From Neobacillus cucumis (GTDB lineage Bacteria; Bacillota; Bacilli; Bacillales_B; DSM-18226), in NCBI RefSeq assembly GCF_016107705.1, contig NZ_JAEHGC010000001.1, forward strand, positions 124,001 through 188,000: 64,000 nucleotides of DNA, given 5' to 3'. Shown here one piece after another: positions 1 to 8,125 of the stretch. The notes below the pieces were generated by a model. The model saw nothing but the letters and a program-made list of their open reading frames with translations. It did not search any database and was not told the DNA's origin. The translations under genes and the position numbers were made by a program. Each line of letters begins with the position of its first letter. Positions within the stretch are counted from its first letter, which is position 1.

Positions 1-256
1 CTCGGAAACTCTTCGGTACGGGTAATGGAGCTTTTAAGCGAATATCTGCTATTCGATATACTGCGGAATCTTCAACTGAAATCGAAATAAGCTCAGCAGC
101 CTTTTTCATATATTGCTCATGGGAAATGATAAAGTCTAGTAAGTTAGCAGGAAGTTCATCGCCTGTTGCTTCAATCAGATCAACAACATACTCTTCGTTT
201 AACAAGAGGCCGGCCCGAACCGTTTTATTACTTTTTTCAAAAGTTACAAATTTCAT
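1..256 (-). CDS. Fumarylacetoacetate hydrolase family protein (5' part, runs off the left edge)
   Basis: The window holds only the first 85 or so codons of a minus-strand gene. The visible start (MKFVTFEKSNKTVRAG) and the later segment DIRLKAPLPVPKSF are typical of the N-terminal region of FAH-family hydrolases, which cleave fumarylacetoacetate or related 2-oxo/1,3-diketo acids. The ATG sits in an ATGA overlap with the stop codon of the upstream flavin reductase gene, so the two are translationally coupled. With hppD upstream this fits aerobic tyrosine/homogentisate catabolism. The metal-binding catalytic core lies outside the window, so the exact substrate cannot be judged. Confidence 0.8.
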   Translation of the reverse strand, partial: MKFVTFEKSNKTVRAGLLLNEEYVVDLIEATGDELPANLLDFIISHEQYMKKAAELISISVEDSAVYRIADIRLKAPLPVPKSFR

Positions 257-888
257 TTTCCAGCCTCCGTTTTTCTTACCATCTCAAAGGTCCGCACTAA
301 CGGATCCGTAAAGGTGTTTCCCGCCATCCTGCCAAGCGGCTTTAGTTTTTCAGAATCAATCCGGCCATTGTTATAAAGGTCATCGTTCACATGTACATGG
401 ACCACTTTGCCAATAACAAGGCTTCCGGCCCCTGGCTGATCACCAAAATCCAGTACTTGGTACAACTCACATTCTAAATGGACAAGCGATTCCTTTATTC
501 GTGGGACATTGATCTTTTTACTAGGTTCTTTCGTTAAACCTGTCTCATTAATTTCATCAATTTCAGGGGAGAATTCAATCGCACAGTCATTCATTTGTGA
601 TGCTATTCCCTCACTGACAATATTAATAACAAACTGTTGTGTATTTTCAATATTAACAAGTGTATCCTTTTTCGCCCCGTCCTTCCCTCTCCGCATTGGG
701 GAGAAACAGACCAGCATTGGACTGGCACAAATAGCGGTAAAAAAACTAAACGGCGCCGCATTCGCTGTTCCATTCTCCGCCAAGGTTGATACAAATGCGA
801 TCGGCCTAGGCAAAATAGACCCAACTAATAGTTTATAGGCTTCTTTCCATTCAAGTGTCTCCGGGGTGATTTCCACTGCATCCACCAC
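253..888 (-). CDS. Flavin reductase family protein (FMN-binding split barrel)
   Basis: This 211-aa protein has the flavoredoxin/flavin-reductase signature near the N-terminus (LLVGSILPRPIAFVST, then NAAPFSFFTAICASPMLVCFS). That region binds FMN in the split-barrel fold. Family members supply reduced flavin to monooxygenases or act as small flavoenzymes. The start is one of two adjacent GTG codons (888 or 885) behind an AAGGAAGA ribosome site; the second has the better spacing. The gene overlaps the following FAH-family gene by ATGA and lies downstream of hppD, from which a terminator hairpin separates it. A role in aromatic ring catabolism is inferred from the neighbours. Confidence 0.8.
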   Translation of the reverse strand: MVDAVEITPETLEWKEAYKLLVGSILPRPIAFVSTLAENGTANAAPFSFFTAICASPMLVCFSPMRRGKDGAKKDTLVNIENTQQFVINIVSEGIASQMNDCAIEFSPEIDEINETGLTKEPSKKINVPRIKESLVHLECELYQVLDFGDQPGAGSLVIGKVVHVHVNDDLYNNGRIDSEKLKPLGRMAGNTFTDPLVRTFEMVRKTEAGK

Positions 889-912
889 TCTTCCTTATCA
901 ACATAAACTTTG

Positions 913-944
913 AAAAAAGGGAGAAAGTCCTTCCTCCCTTTTTA
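913..944 (-). terminator. Rho-independent terminator downstream of hppD
   Basis: Read on the minus strand, AAAAAGGGAG pairs with CTCCCTTTTT across a short loop and runs into a T tract. It lies 50 bases after the hppD stop and before the flavin reductase start. Confidence 0.7.
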
Positions 945-993
945 CCGACCATATGGTGATCCCATTAAAAATATTACACTCTTTATCTAGTCA

Positions 994-2109
994 TTATAAA
1001 TTTCCCCGTTTAGCCTGCTCACGTTCAATCGACTCAAATAAAGCCTTGAAATTCCCTTCCCCAAAACCTCTTGCACCTTTACGCTGGATAATTTCCACAA
1101 ACAAAGTCGGGCGATCCACAATCGGTTTCGTAAAGATTTGCAGTAAATATCCTTCATCATCCCGATCGACTAAAATATTCAGCTCACGGAGCTTTTCTTT
1201 TTCTTCATCAATTTTTCCAATCCGCCCGCCTAATGCTTCATAATAGGATCCCGGGGTTTTTAAAAACTCAACACCATGCTTTTTCAATGTTGTTACAGTC
1301 GATACAATATCTTCTGTTAAAATCGCCAAATGCTGAACACCAGGGCCATTATAAAATTCCAGATATTCTTGAATTTGTGATTTCCGTTTTCCTTCTGCAG
1401 GTTCATTTATCGGGAATTTAATCCGGCCGCCATTGTGCATGACCTTAGACATGAGAGCAGAATATTCCGTCGTAATATCTTTATCCGTAAAATGCTTCAT
1501 TTCCTTAAATCCCATGACCTTCGAATAGTATTCCACCCATTCCTCCATCCGTTCCACATTGCCGACAACATGGTCGAAACCTATTAATCCGGCATCCTCG
1601 ATTGGCAAATCGGTTGAATAAGGGGCAAAGCCCGGCATGAATACGCCTTGATAATTTTTCCGTTCTATTAACGTATGGATGGTATCCCCATATGTACCAA
1701 GAACGGCCTTTTTTAAAACTCCCTTTTCATCCTTCATTTCAAAAGGTGCAATAATGGCTATCGCCCCTCTTTCGGCTGCAGCACCGTAAGCCTTTTCAAC
1801 ATCATCTACCAGTAAGGCCACATCCCTGACACCATCACCGTGTTTCTTTACAAATTGGGCAATCCTGCTATCTTCCGTATAGGAGCCTGTGATGATTAAA
1901 CGAATATTTCGCTGCTTAAGGACGTAAGATACTGACTCCCGATTTCCCGTTTCTAGACCAGAATAAGCCACTGGCTTAAACCCAAATGCCGTACAAAAAT
2001 AATGACAGGCTTGCTTAGCATTGCCTGTGTAAATTTCAATATAGTCAACATCACGTACTGGAAAGAAGTCATCCGCCAGCTGTTCAGCTCTCATTCTTTG
2101 TTCTTTCAT
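994..2109 (-). CDS. hppD: 4-hydroxyphenylpyruvate dioxygenase
   Basis: This Fe(II) dioxygenase converts 4-hydroxyphenylpyruvate to homogentisate in tyrosine degradation. The 371-aa protein has the two vicinal-oxygen-chelate halves expected for HPPD. The iron ligands are visible: His180 in GFDHVVGN, His260 in GVQHLAIL and Glu339 in LFVEIIQR. The segment GGRIKFPINEPA and the C-terminal GARGFGEGNFKALFE are family hallmarks. The ATG at 2109 follows a good GGAGG site at 7-base spacing. The gene stands alone between two terminators, next to the FAH/flavin reductase pair. Homogentisate dioxygenase is not in view and may lie past the left edge. Confidence 0.96.
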   Translation of the reverse strand: MKEQRMRAEQLADDFFPVRDVDYIEIYTGNAKQACHYFCTAFGFKPVAYSGLETGNRESVSYVLKQRNIRLIITGSYTEDSRIAQFVKKHGDGVRDVALLVDDVEKAYGAAAERGAIAIIAPFEMKDEKGVLKKAVLGTYGDTIHTLIERKNYQGVFMPGFAPYSTDLPIEDAGLIGFDHVVGNVERMEEWVEYYSKVMGFKEMKHFTDKDITTEYSALMSKVMHNGGRIKFPINEPAEGKRKSQIQEYLEFYNGPGVQHLAILTEDIVSTVTTLKKHGVEFLKTPGSYYEALGGRIGKIDEEKEKLRELNILVDRDDEGYLLQIFTKPIVDRPTLFVEIIQRKGARGFGEGNFKALFESIEREQAKRGNL

Positions 2110-2255
2110 ACGAAAACCTCCAAATGGAAATTTAAACTTTTCTGATTTTATTTTATCTGAAGGTTTTTCGTCCTCTCAAGAATAGGGTGTAAAGCAATAA
2201 CGCTTTTAGGCAGTAAAGAAAACAACACACCTATAGTGATAAATCCTTTATAAAT

Positions 2256-2290
2256 CAAAAGAGGAACAGCCTGTTGCGGGCTGTTCCCCT
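2256..2290 (-). terminator. Rho-independent terminator of the ABC transporter operon
   Basis: Minus-strand hairpin GGAACAGCC / GGCTGTTCC with a 7-base loop followed by TCTTTTG, located 50 bases after the stop of the ATPase gene. Confidence 0.85.
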
Positions 2291-2339
2291 TCCAACTAAC
2301 AAAATATTTTTTTATCGACAAAATCTCGCTTGAATTTCA

Positions 2340-3134
2340 TTATGCCAGGATGGCTCTGTCACTTGCCATTTGTTCGCCGCGAATGCGTTTAAATTCTAGT
2401 AATAAGCCCTCGATGGTTAAATTCTTCTTATTTTCCTCATCTACTTCAAGGATGATTTGGCCCTTATCCATCATGATTAAACGGTTGCCAAGGTCGATCG
2501 CCTGCTGCATATTATGTGTAACCATTAAGGTCGTGAGCTTGTATCGATCGACAATTTCCTTTGTTAGATTTGTAATCAGTTCAGCTCTTGACGGGTCGAG
2601 AGCAGCAGTATGTTCATCGAGAAGAAGAATGGATGGTTCAGTAAATGTAGCCATCAACAGAGATAGCGCCTGCCGCTCCCCGCCGGATAGTAAACCAACC
2701 TTTGCACTTAGGCGGTTTTCCAAACCTAAATGTAATGTTTCAAGCACCTCACGAAAATATTCCCGGCGCTTTTTTGTAACTCCACTTCTAAGTGTTCTTG
2801 TTTTATTCCGTGAATAGGCCATAGCAAGATTTTCTTCAATGGTCATACTAGGAGCAGTGCCTGCCATAGGGTCCTGAAAAACCCGGCCTATCATCTTTGA
2901 ACGGTTATATTCCGTCATGGATGTAACATTTTTATCGGCAATATAAATATCGCCTATATCCGGCGTAATTACACCAGATATGATATTCATTAAGGTTGAC
3001 TTACCGGCACCATTACTTCCAATGATCGTGACAAAGTCACCCTTTTTTAAATGTAAATTGATTTGGTCAATTGCAATTTTTTCATCAGGTGTCCCTTCGT
3101 TAAATATCTTATGAATCTGATTTAATTGCAGCAT
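2340..3134 (-). CDS. ABC transporter ATP-binding protein
   Basis: Cytoplasmic ATPase subunit of the importer encoded with the two genes upstream. Motifs with the ATG at 3134 as residue 1: Walker A GSNGAGKS (about 39-46), signature LSGGERQALSL, Walker B ILLLDEH followed by the H-loop MVTHNM. An in-frame GTG at 3155 would add 7 residues, but the ATG at 3134 has a good AAGGGGTG ribosome site and starts like family members (MLQLNQIHKIF). The start lies inside the end of the permease gene (26-base overlap), which indicates translational coupling. The protein is about 264 aa. Confidence 0.9.
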   Translation of the reverse strand: MLQLNQIHKIFNEGTPDEKIAIDQINLHLKKGDFVTIIGSNGAGKSTLMNIISGVITPDIGDIYIADKNVTSMTEYNRSKMIGRVFQDPMAGTAPSMTIEENLAMAYSRNKTRTLRSGVTKKRREYFREVLETLHLGLENRLSAKVGLLSGGERQALSLLMATFTEPSILLLDEHTAALDPSRAELITNLTKEIVDRYKLTTLMVTHNMQQAIDLGNRLIMMDKGQIILEVDEENKKNLTIEGLLLEFKRIRGEQMASDRAILA

Positions 3135-4149
3135 GACTTTCACCCCTTTGATCACCTGAAGCCTTTAAGATGTTCATTCTTTCAGCTTTTTTGCGTGCTT
3201 TTCGCTTTTTCTCTTTGGTACTGTCAATAATTTTTGGAGCGATTAAAGCAATCAACACAATTACGGCCGTAATCAATTTCATATCTCCCGGATCCAAAAA
3301 CTCAATTCGTAGTGCAAGCGTAACCACAATACGATATACGATGGATCCGCCAATCACTGCAAGTGTTGTTCTGGCAATGGTTTTGGTTCCAAACAGTGCT
3401 TCACCAATGATAACCGAAGCAAGCCCGATGACAATCATCCCAATTCCCATACCAACATCTGCAAATCCGCCCTGCTGTGCAATTAATGCCCCGGAAAAAG
3501 CCACTAATGCGTTAGAAATCCCCAAACCAAGAACAACAAGAAGGTTCGTATTGGCTGAAAGACTGCGAATCATTCGCTTATTATTTCCTGTCGCCCTGAT
3601 TGCAAGACCAATTTCCGTTTGTAAAAACCAATCAGTAAACCCTTTAATGATGAAGGTAATGATGATCATAGAAATCAGAATTCCCCATGTAGAAGGAAGG
3701 CTGTCTCCTAAACCGACAAGTGATAATAAATTGTTGAAAAAGGAATCGATTCCTGTTTTTTCAAACAGACTGCTTATTTTTGTGAATGATGTGTCCGAAT
3801 TTAATAATGGTATGTTTGATCTGCCCATGATTCGCAAGTTAATGGAATAAAGAGCAATCATCATTAAAATTCCTGATAGTAAATTATTTATCTTCCCAAC
3901 AGTATGGATCAATCCGGTTAAACAACCTGCAATAAAACCCGCGAATAAGGCCATGATTGTAGCAAAAAACGGATTGGCTCCACCTGCAATCATTACCGCT
4001 GAAATCGCTGCCCCTGTAACAAAACTCCCATCCACCGTTAAATCTGGGAAATCCAGAATTCGAAAGGAAAGATAGACGCCCAGTGCCATAATCGCATAGA
4101 TGATACCTGCTTCGAATGATCCAAATATGGCTGTAAACATTGAGTTCAT
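3109..4149 (-). CDS. ABC transporter permease (LivH/BPD_transp_2 type)
   Basis: A 346-aa, very hydrophobic protein with about eight to nine membrane segments. The segment LSFRILDFPDLTVDGSFVTG near residues 27-46 and the later ETEIGLAIRATGNNKRMIRSL-like cytoplasmic loop are typical of the permeases that accompany PF04392-type binding proteins, a branch related to branched-chain amino acid permeases. A basic cytoplasmic tail (KEKKRKARKKAER) closes the protein. It is second in a three-gene operon and is separated from the lipoprotein gene by a hairpin that may reduce its expression relative to the binding protein. Confidence 0.88.
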   Translation of the reverse strand: MNSMFTAIFGSFEAGIIYAIMALGVYLSFRILDFPDLTVDGSFVTGAAISAVMIAGGANPFFATIMALFAGFIAGCLTGLIHTVGKINNLLSGILMMIALYSINLRIMGRSNIPLLNSDTSFTKISSLFEKTGIDSFFNNLLSLVGLGDSLPSTWGILISMIIITFIIKGFTDWFLQTEIGLAIRATGNNKRMIRSLSANTNLLVVLGLGISNALVAFSGALIAQQGGFADVGMGIGMIVIGLASVIIGEALFGTKTIARTTLAVIGGSIVYRIVVTLALRIEFLDPGDMKLITAVIVLIALIAPKIIDSTKEKKRKARKKAERMNILKASGDQRGESHAAIKSDS

Positions 4150-4197
4150 CCTTTCTTTATCTAAGTCCTAAAAGAATAGGTATAGAAACCTATATGT

Positions 4198-4234
4198 AAA
4201 AAATTTTGGGAGAAGACCTAATAAGGCCTCCTCC
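4198..4234 (-). terminator. Intra-operon hairpin (partial terminator) between binding protein and permease
   Basis: On the minus strand GGAGGAGGCCT pairs with AGGTCTTCTCC (two G-U pairs) around a TATT loop, followed by CAAAATTTTTT. It sits 23 bases after the lipoprotein stop and about 50 bases before the permease start. Such hairpins often let more binding protein than permease be made; that role is inferred. Confidence 0.6.
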
Positions 4235-4256
4235 AATGGTACAATTTTGAAAATAA

Positions 4257-5255
4257 TTATTTTCCTTCGTAAAACTCTCCAAGCTTACTCCATTCATCTT
4301 TTACAGTTAATCCCTGAGCTTCTGCCGCTTTTTTATTGATTACAAGTTTCAAAGATTTAGGAAGCTCAACAGGAATTTCAGAAGGCTTTTTCTTACCGGT
4401 TAAAATGTCAGCAGCCATTTCACCTGATTGATAGCCAATGTCGTAGTAGTTAAATCCGCTTGCCGCCACAGCTCCGCGCTTCATTGAATCAAGTTCACCA
4501 ACGAATAACGGTATTTTCTTGCTGTTTGCAACTGAAATAACCGACTCAAGTGCGGATACAACGGTATTATCTGTTGGAACATAGATTGCATCGACACGTC
4601 CAACTAATGATTCAGCAGCTTGTTTTACTTCTGCAGAGGTAGAAACAGAAACTTCTACTAACTTAGCACCTTTTGACTCTACCAAATCTTTTACTGCTTT
4701 TACCTGGACTTCTGAATTTTGCTCACCGGAATTATAGATAACACCGATTTTCTTTGCTTTCACTTCATCTGTAATAAAGCTGATTGTTTTTTTCGTAGCA
4801 TCTGGGTGGTTATCCGTCGTACCGGTGATGTTTGGTCCTGGTTGATCGAAGGATTTTACCAATTTAGCCCCAACTGGATCGGTAACAGATGTAAAAACAA
4901 TCGGAATATCCTTTGTTGCATTTAATGCTGCTGTTGCACTTGGAGTTGCATTAGCAAAAATCAAATCTACCTTGTTGCCGACAAAATTCTGTGCAATTGT
5001 CTGGGTATTATTCATATCCGCCTGCGCATTTTGGTCATCGTACTTAACCTTTAGACCTCTATCAGCAAGTGCCTTTTTAAAACCTTCAGTTGCTGCATCT
5101 AATGATGGGTGTACGGCAAATTGGGTAATACCAATTGTATATTCCTTTTGACCCTCTTCTTTTTTTCCACTTCCAGCTGAATCCTTGCTGCCGCAGCCTG
5201 CAAGCATCAGCATTCCCGCTAACACAAAGGATAGCGATCGAACTGACTTCTTCAT
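4257..5255 (-). CDS. ABC transporter substrate-binding lipoprotein (PF04392-like)
   Basis: Extracytoplasmic solute-binding protein, 332 aa. The N-terminus has a basic stretch, a hydrophobic core and the lipobox LAGC with Cys21 as lipidation site, followed by a Gly/Ser/Lys linker. Mature segments such as YTIGITQFAVHPSLDAATEGF, IFANATPSATAAL and DIPIVFTSVTDPVGAKLV fit the type I periplasmic-binding fold of the ABC_sub_bind family. Some family members in streptococci have been linked to tryptophan or other aromatic compounds, but no T-box or tryptophan leader is visible here, so the ligand stays open. First gene of a three-gene operon with an AGGGGG-type ribosome site. Confidence 0.9.
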   Translation of the reverse strand: MKKSVRSLSFVLAGMLMLAGCGSKDSAGSGKKEEGQKEYTIGITQFAVHPSLDAATEGFKKALADRGLKVKYDDQNAQADMNNTQTIAQNFVGNKVDLIFANATPSATAALNATKDIPIVFTSVTDPVGAKLVKSFDQPGPNITGTTDNHPDATKKTISFITDEVKAKKIGVIYNSGEQNSEVQVKAVKDLVESKGAKLVEVSVSTSAEVKQAAESLVGRVDAIYVPTDNTVVSALESVISVANSKKIPLFVGELDSMKRGAVAASGFNYYDIGYQSGEMAADILTGKKKPSEIPVELPKSLKLVINKKAAEAQGLTVKDEWSKLGEFYEGK

Positions 5256-5454
5256 AAGTAAAAATCCCCCTTAAATTTCTCTAAAACCAATATTCAAAAA
5301 ATTCTTATATTAAAAATTATTCTAGTATTTCTTTGAGTTAAAATCAATAGAAAATTGAAAAATATTTTTCTGCTTTAAAGCGGCAATTTCCACCAAAATT
5401 ACTTTGAATTGAAAAATATTTTAGAAAACCGTCATTATTCTCTTTTTTAAAACC

Positions 5455-5487
5455 AAAAAACCTTCTTTTAATAAAGAAGGTTTTTAC
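5455..5487. terminator. Terminator hairpin following the 42-aa peptide gene
   Basis: AAAAACCTTCTTT pairs with AAAGAAGGTTTTT almost perfectly, with T runs on both strands, so it can act in either direction. It lies 40 bases beyond the stop codon of the peptide gene at 5528-5656 and isolates that gene from the ABC operon. Confidence 0.75.
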
Positions 5488-5527
5488 AGAAATGTATATT
5501 AATGGGTAAATTTCAGAACCAAAGATT

Positions 5528-5656
5528 CTACCATTCTCTTGTTTTTTCTAGTAATTGATCAATTTCTATTGGCTTTATCTTATAACTGTTCTTTTCAGAT
5601 GTTAGATCTGATGTAGATTCTAGTAATTTGTCAATATCAATCAAAATGATTCCCAT
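5528..5656 (-). CDS. Small 42-aa peptide of unknown function with an internally repeated motif
   Basis: ATG at 5656 preceded by GGAGGTTAGATA, a strong ribosome site, and followed by a terminator, so this is a free-standing short gene. The peptide starts MGIILIDIDKLLEST and ends KPIEIDQLLEKTREW. The two halves repeat the pattern I-x-I-D-x-L-L-E-x-T, joined by a polar Ser/Thr/Lys linker. It has no signal peptide and no cysteine. It is divergent from the heme-copper (nitric oxide reductase-like) operon, with under 300 bases between the starts. I do not recognise a family. The repeated amphipathic motif could be a protein-docking or dimerisation unit; that is inference. Confidence 0.6.
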   Translation of the reverse strand: MGIILIDIDKLLESTSDLTSEKNSYKIKPIEIDQLLEKTREW

Positions 5657-5935
5657 TATCTAACCTCCAAGTTTTAATTTAATTAGGAAATTTTTATCTT
5701 GCTAAACGTTTCGAAACTTCTTGGATTGTTATGGGGGTGTTTTTTCTAAAATAATTGTTTTTCTTTATCCCGACAGATAATCAGTACTAAAGTATTAGCC
5801 CTTATAATAATGCACTAGTAAGGTATGATTTATTTCACTTTTATTTCACAATTTGTTCATTAAAATGATAATGGGAAATCAAGTAAGAAGTTGGGGGACT
5901 CCTTGCTTGATGAAAAATTAATGGGAGGGGTTATT

Positions 5936-6484
5936 ATGTACCAATCGATTGCATGGTACGCTACACTCTTTTTCGTTTTCCTAATTGCACTGGCATTTTC
6001 CTTCGTGTATGGGGAATCGAGAAAACTCAAAGATTATGGGCCAATCCAAGAGAAAGGCTACAAAATTCGTAAATTTTATTTTCTAGGTTTAATCGCCATT
6101 TTAGGATTTGCATCTGCCATATCGCTAAGCAGACTGCCTTATCATGCTCAACATGCGCAGGCAAAAGAAATGGGGAAAGTAGTTAAAGTTACGGGAATGC
6201 AGTTTTCATGGGAATTAAGTGACGATCATTTTACGGTTGGGGAGCCGGTCATATTTCATGTGACAAGTAAAGATGTTACACATGGGTTCGGGTTGTATGA
6301 TGAAAATCTTCATCTTATAGGCCAAACACAGGCAATGCCTGGATATACAAACATGCTTCAGGTTACCTTTAAAAAACCTGGAACCTATAAAATCCTATGC
6401 TTAGAATATTGCAGCACCGGACATCATTTAATGATGAAGGACATCGTTGTGGAGCCTAAAGGAGGAAGCAGCAATGGAAACTAA
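5936..6484 (+). CDS. CuA-containing subunit II of a heme-copper oxidase / nitric oxide reductase
   Basis: Membrane-anchored electron-entry subunit, 182 aa. Two N-terminal membrane segments (about 5-25 and 45-63) are followed by an extracytoplasmic cupredoxin domain. All CuA ligands are present: His116, Cys155, Glu157 (backbone), Cys159, His163 and Met166 in CLEYCSTGHHLM. The ATG at 5936 is chosen because GGGAGGGG lies 5 bases upstream; the in-frame TTG at 5891 lacks a ribosome site. It overlaps the subunit I gene by 11 bases. The family is B-type (ba3-like), where subunit II is short. The partner's active site indicates that NO rather than O2 may be the substrate. Confidence 0.9.
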   Translation: MYQSIAWYATLFFVFLIALAFSFVYGESRKLKDYGPIQEKGYKIRKFYFLGLIAILGFASAISLSRLPYHAQHAQAKEMGKVVKVTGMQFSWELSDDHFTVGEPVIFHVTSKDVTHGFGLYDENLHLIGQTQAMPGYTNMLQVTFKKPGTYKILCLEYCSTGHHLMMKDIVVEPKGGSSNGN

Positions 6485-7940
6485 TGCACGGAATGCCATC
6501 AAAAAGGGTGTTTCTATTTACCTCATGGTTACCTCGGTTGTTCTTGTTCTAATGATGATTTTCGGTGTTATGATGCTGTTAAATCAAGGGAATGTTATTA
6601 AAATTTCCGCCCAAACCTTTTATAAGGTGATGACGATTCATGGAACTGGAATGGTTGGGATTGCGTCTTTAGGTGGAAGCGCTATCCTTTGGTACTTCCT
6701 ATCAAAGTATATCCATTTAAATCCGAAGATTCTTTTTGCTAATTTGATTTTTTCGCTTATCGGAGTAGTCATGATTCTTGTAGCGATTTTTGGATTTAAT
6801 TTTTCTGATGGATGGACCTTTCTTTACCCGTTGCCATCTTTTTCAGCTAAACTGAACGGTTTAACAGGTGCACTATTATTCTTGTTTGGCCTATTATTAC
6901 TAGGCGTTGGTTATCTAGTGATGTATTTTTATTTAGCAGCAAGACTTATTAAAGAATACGGAGGTCTAGGTAAATCACTAGGGTGGGACTATATTTTCCG
7001 AGGTAAAAAGGGCTATGGTCCACCAGCTGCAGTCGTTGCTACAACCATGGTGATTATCGCTAACTCTGTCGGAATTCTAGCTGGTGCAACTGCATTAGTA
7101 GAATCGATTTTAAACATTCTTAATCCGAATTTTGCTTTCGACCCAATGCTGGCGAAACACTTAACCTATGCTTTTGGTCATATTTTTGCTAACTGTACAA
7201 TTTATATGGCGGTTATTGCTGTTTACGAAGTTCTTTCTGAGTATACAGGGCGCCCTTGGAAATCAAATAAAGTATTTTTAATCGCTTGGAACTTTTCGAC
7301 CTTGTTTACTTTAATGATTTATACTCACCATTTATTAATGGACTTTGCCGTTCCAGAATGGATGTTAATTATCGGGCAAATTTTCTCCTATGCTAACGGT
7401 CTTCCAGTTATGGTTGTAACTGCATATGGTGCTTTAATGATTGTTTTCCGCTCAGGCATGAAATGGGATTTTGCTTCAAGTATGTTTTTCCTTTCTATGT
7501 TTGGCTGGGTTGCAGGTGCCGTTCCAGCGATTATTGACGCAACAATCGTTGTTAACCATGTAATGCATAATACAAAATGGGTTCCCGGCCACTTTCATAC
7601 TTATATGGGAATGGGAGTTGTCGCAATGATTTTCGGTTTCATGTACTACTTCAATAAAATGGAAGGAACCCAGAAACAAAAAGGTATTGATAAGTACGCA
7701 ATTTTCACTTATTTCGTTTTCTTTTCCGGTTTAACCGGCTCATTCCTCTATGCTGGAAAAATTAGTGCACCAAGAAGATGGGCTGAACATCTGCCGCAAT
7801 GGACCGGCTCTGACCAAGTAGGTGCACTGTGCGGAGTCTTTATCATAATTGCTGCAATTATTTTTACAACTAGATTTTTCATTGGCTTAAGAAATGTTGG
7901 TAAAAATACACCAACAAAGTCATTTAAAAAAGTTTCATAG
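6474..7940 (+). CDS. Heme-copper superfamily subunit I, B-type, lacking the active-site Tyr (probable CuA-type nitric oxide reductase)
   Basis: A 488-aa membrane protein with about 12 helices. Comparison with T. thermophilus ba3 subunit I gives all metal ligands. His56 (IHGTGM) and His375 are for the low-spin heme. His236, His285 and His286 are for CuB or the active-site metal. His373 (WVPGHFH) is for the high-spin heme. In oxygen reductases of this type the first CuB His is followed four residues later by the cross-linked Tyr (GHPIVY in ba3). Here the sequence is GHIFAN, with Asn240 in that place. O2 reduction depends on that Tyr, so NO reduction is more likely, as in the CuA-NOR described from Bacillus azotoformans. 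ATG at 6474 follows GGAGGAAGC. No subunit III/IV genes follow; a strong terminator closes the operon. Confidence 0.85.
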   Translation: METNARNAIKKGVSIYLMVTSVVLVLMMIFGVMMLLNQGNVIKISAQTFYKVMTIHGTGMVGIASLGGSAILWYFLSKYIHLNPKILFANLIFSLIGVVMILVAIFGFNFSDGWTFLYPLPSFSAKLNGLTGALLFLFGLLLLGVGYLVMYFYLAARLIKEYGGLGKSLGWDYIFRGKKGYGPPAAVVATTMVIIANSVGILAGATALVESILNILNPNFAFDPMLAKHLTYAFGHIFANCTIYMAVIAVYEVLSEYTGRPWKSNKVFLIAWNFSTLFTLMIYTHHLLMDFAVPEWMLIIGQIFSYANGLPVMVVTAYGALMIVFRSGMKWDFASSMFFLSMFGWVAGAVPAIIDATIVVNHVMHNTKWVPGHFHTYMGMGVVAMIFGFMYYFNKMEGTQKQKGIDKYAIFTYFVFFSGLTGSFLYAGKISAPRRWAEHLPQWTGSDQVGALCGVFIIIAAIIFTTRFFIGLRNVGKNTPTKSFKKVS

Positions 7941-7946
7941 CATGCG

Positions 7947-7985
7947 AAAAATCCAGTCAGTGAGACATGACTGGATTTTTTTATA
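7947..7985 (+). terminator. Rho-independent terminator of the heme-copper operon
   Basis: AAAAATCCAGTCA and TGACTGGATTTTT pair around an 8-base loop and end in a T run, 7 bases after the subunit I stop. Confidence 0.92.
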
Positions 7986-8075
7986 AAATTAATAGACTAG
8001 TAATCTTTTATTCATAATTTATTCATTTTTGTTTTGTAAGATATTTTTTGTAGGACAATCACTTCCCCCCTTTGA

Positions 8076-8107
8076 CATCCGGCCAAGATTAGGCCGGATT
8101 TTTTTTA
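8076..8107 (+). terminator. Second terminator-like hairpin before cwlJ
   Basis: ATCCGGCC and GGCCGGAT pair around AAGATTA and are followed by eight T on the plus strand. It lies 20 bases past the end of the convergent cwlJ gene and probably serves as a back-up barrier between the two transcription units. Confidence 0.75.
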
Positions 8108-8125
8108 TGCTGTATTAGAGCAAGA

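Noticed and set aside
5256..5454. T-box or tryptophan leader for the ABC operon, as in streptococcal TrpXYZ-type importers
   Set aside because: No T-box sequence, specifier loop or antiterminator was found; the region is plain AT-rich DNA.
5690..5930. ResD- or Fnr-like boxes before the NOR-like operon (repeated GTGAAAT on the minus strand near 5835-5855)
   Set aside because: The matches are too short and AT-biased to call; only suggestive of redox control.
7476..7679. Antisense open frame inside the heme-copper subunit I gene
   Set aside because: It is a shadow of a well-supported gene, without its own ribosome site or family resemblance; the same holds for other overlapping short frames across the window.
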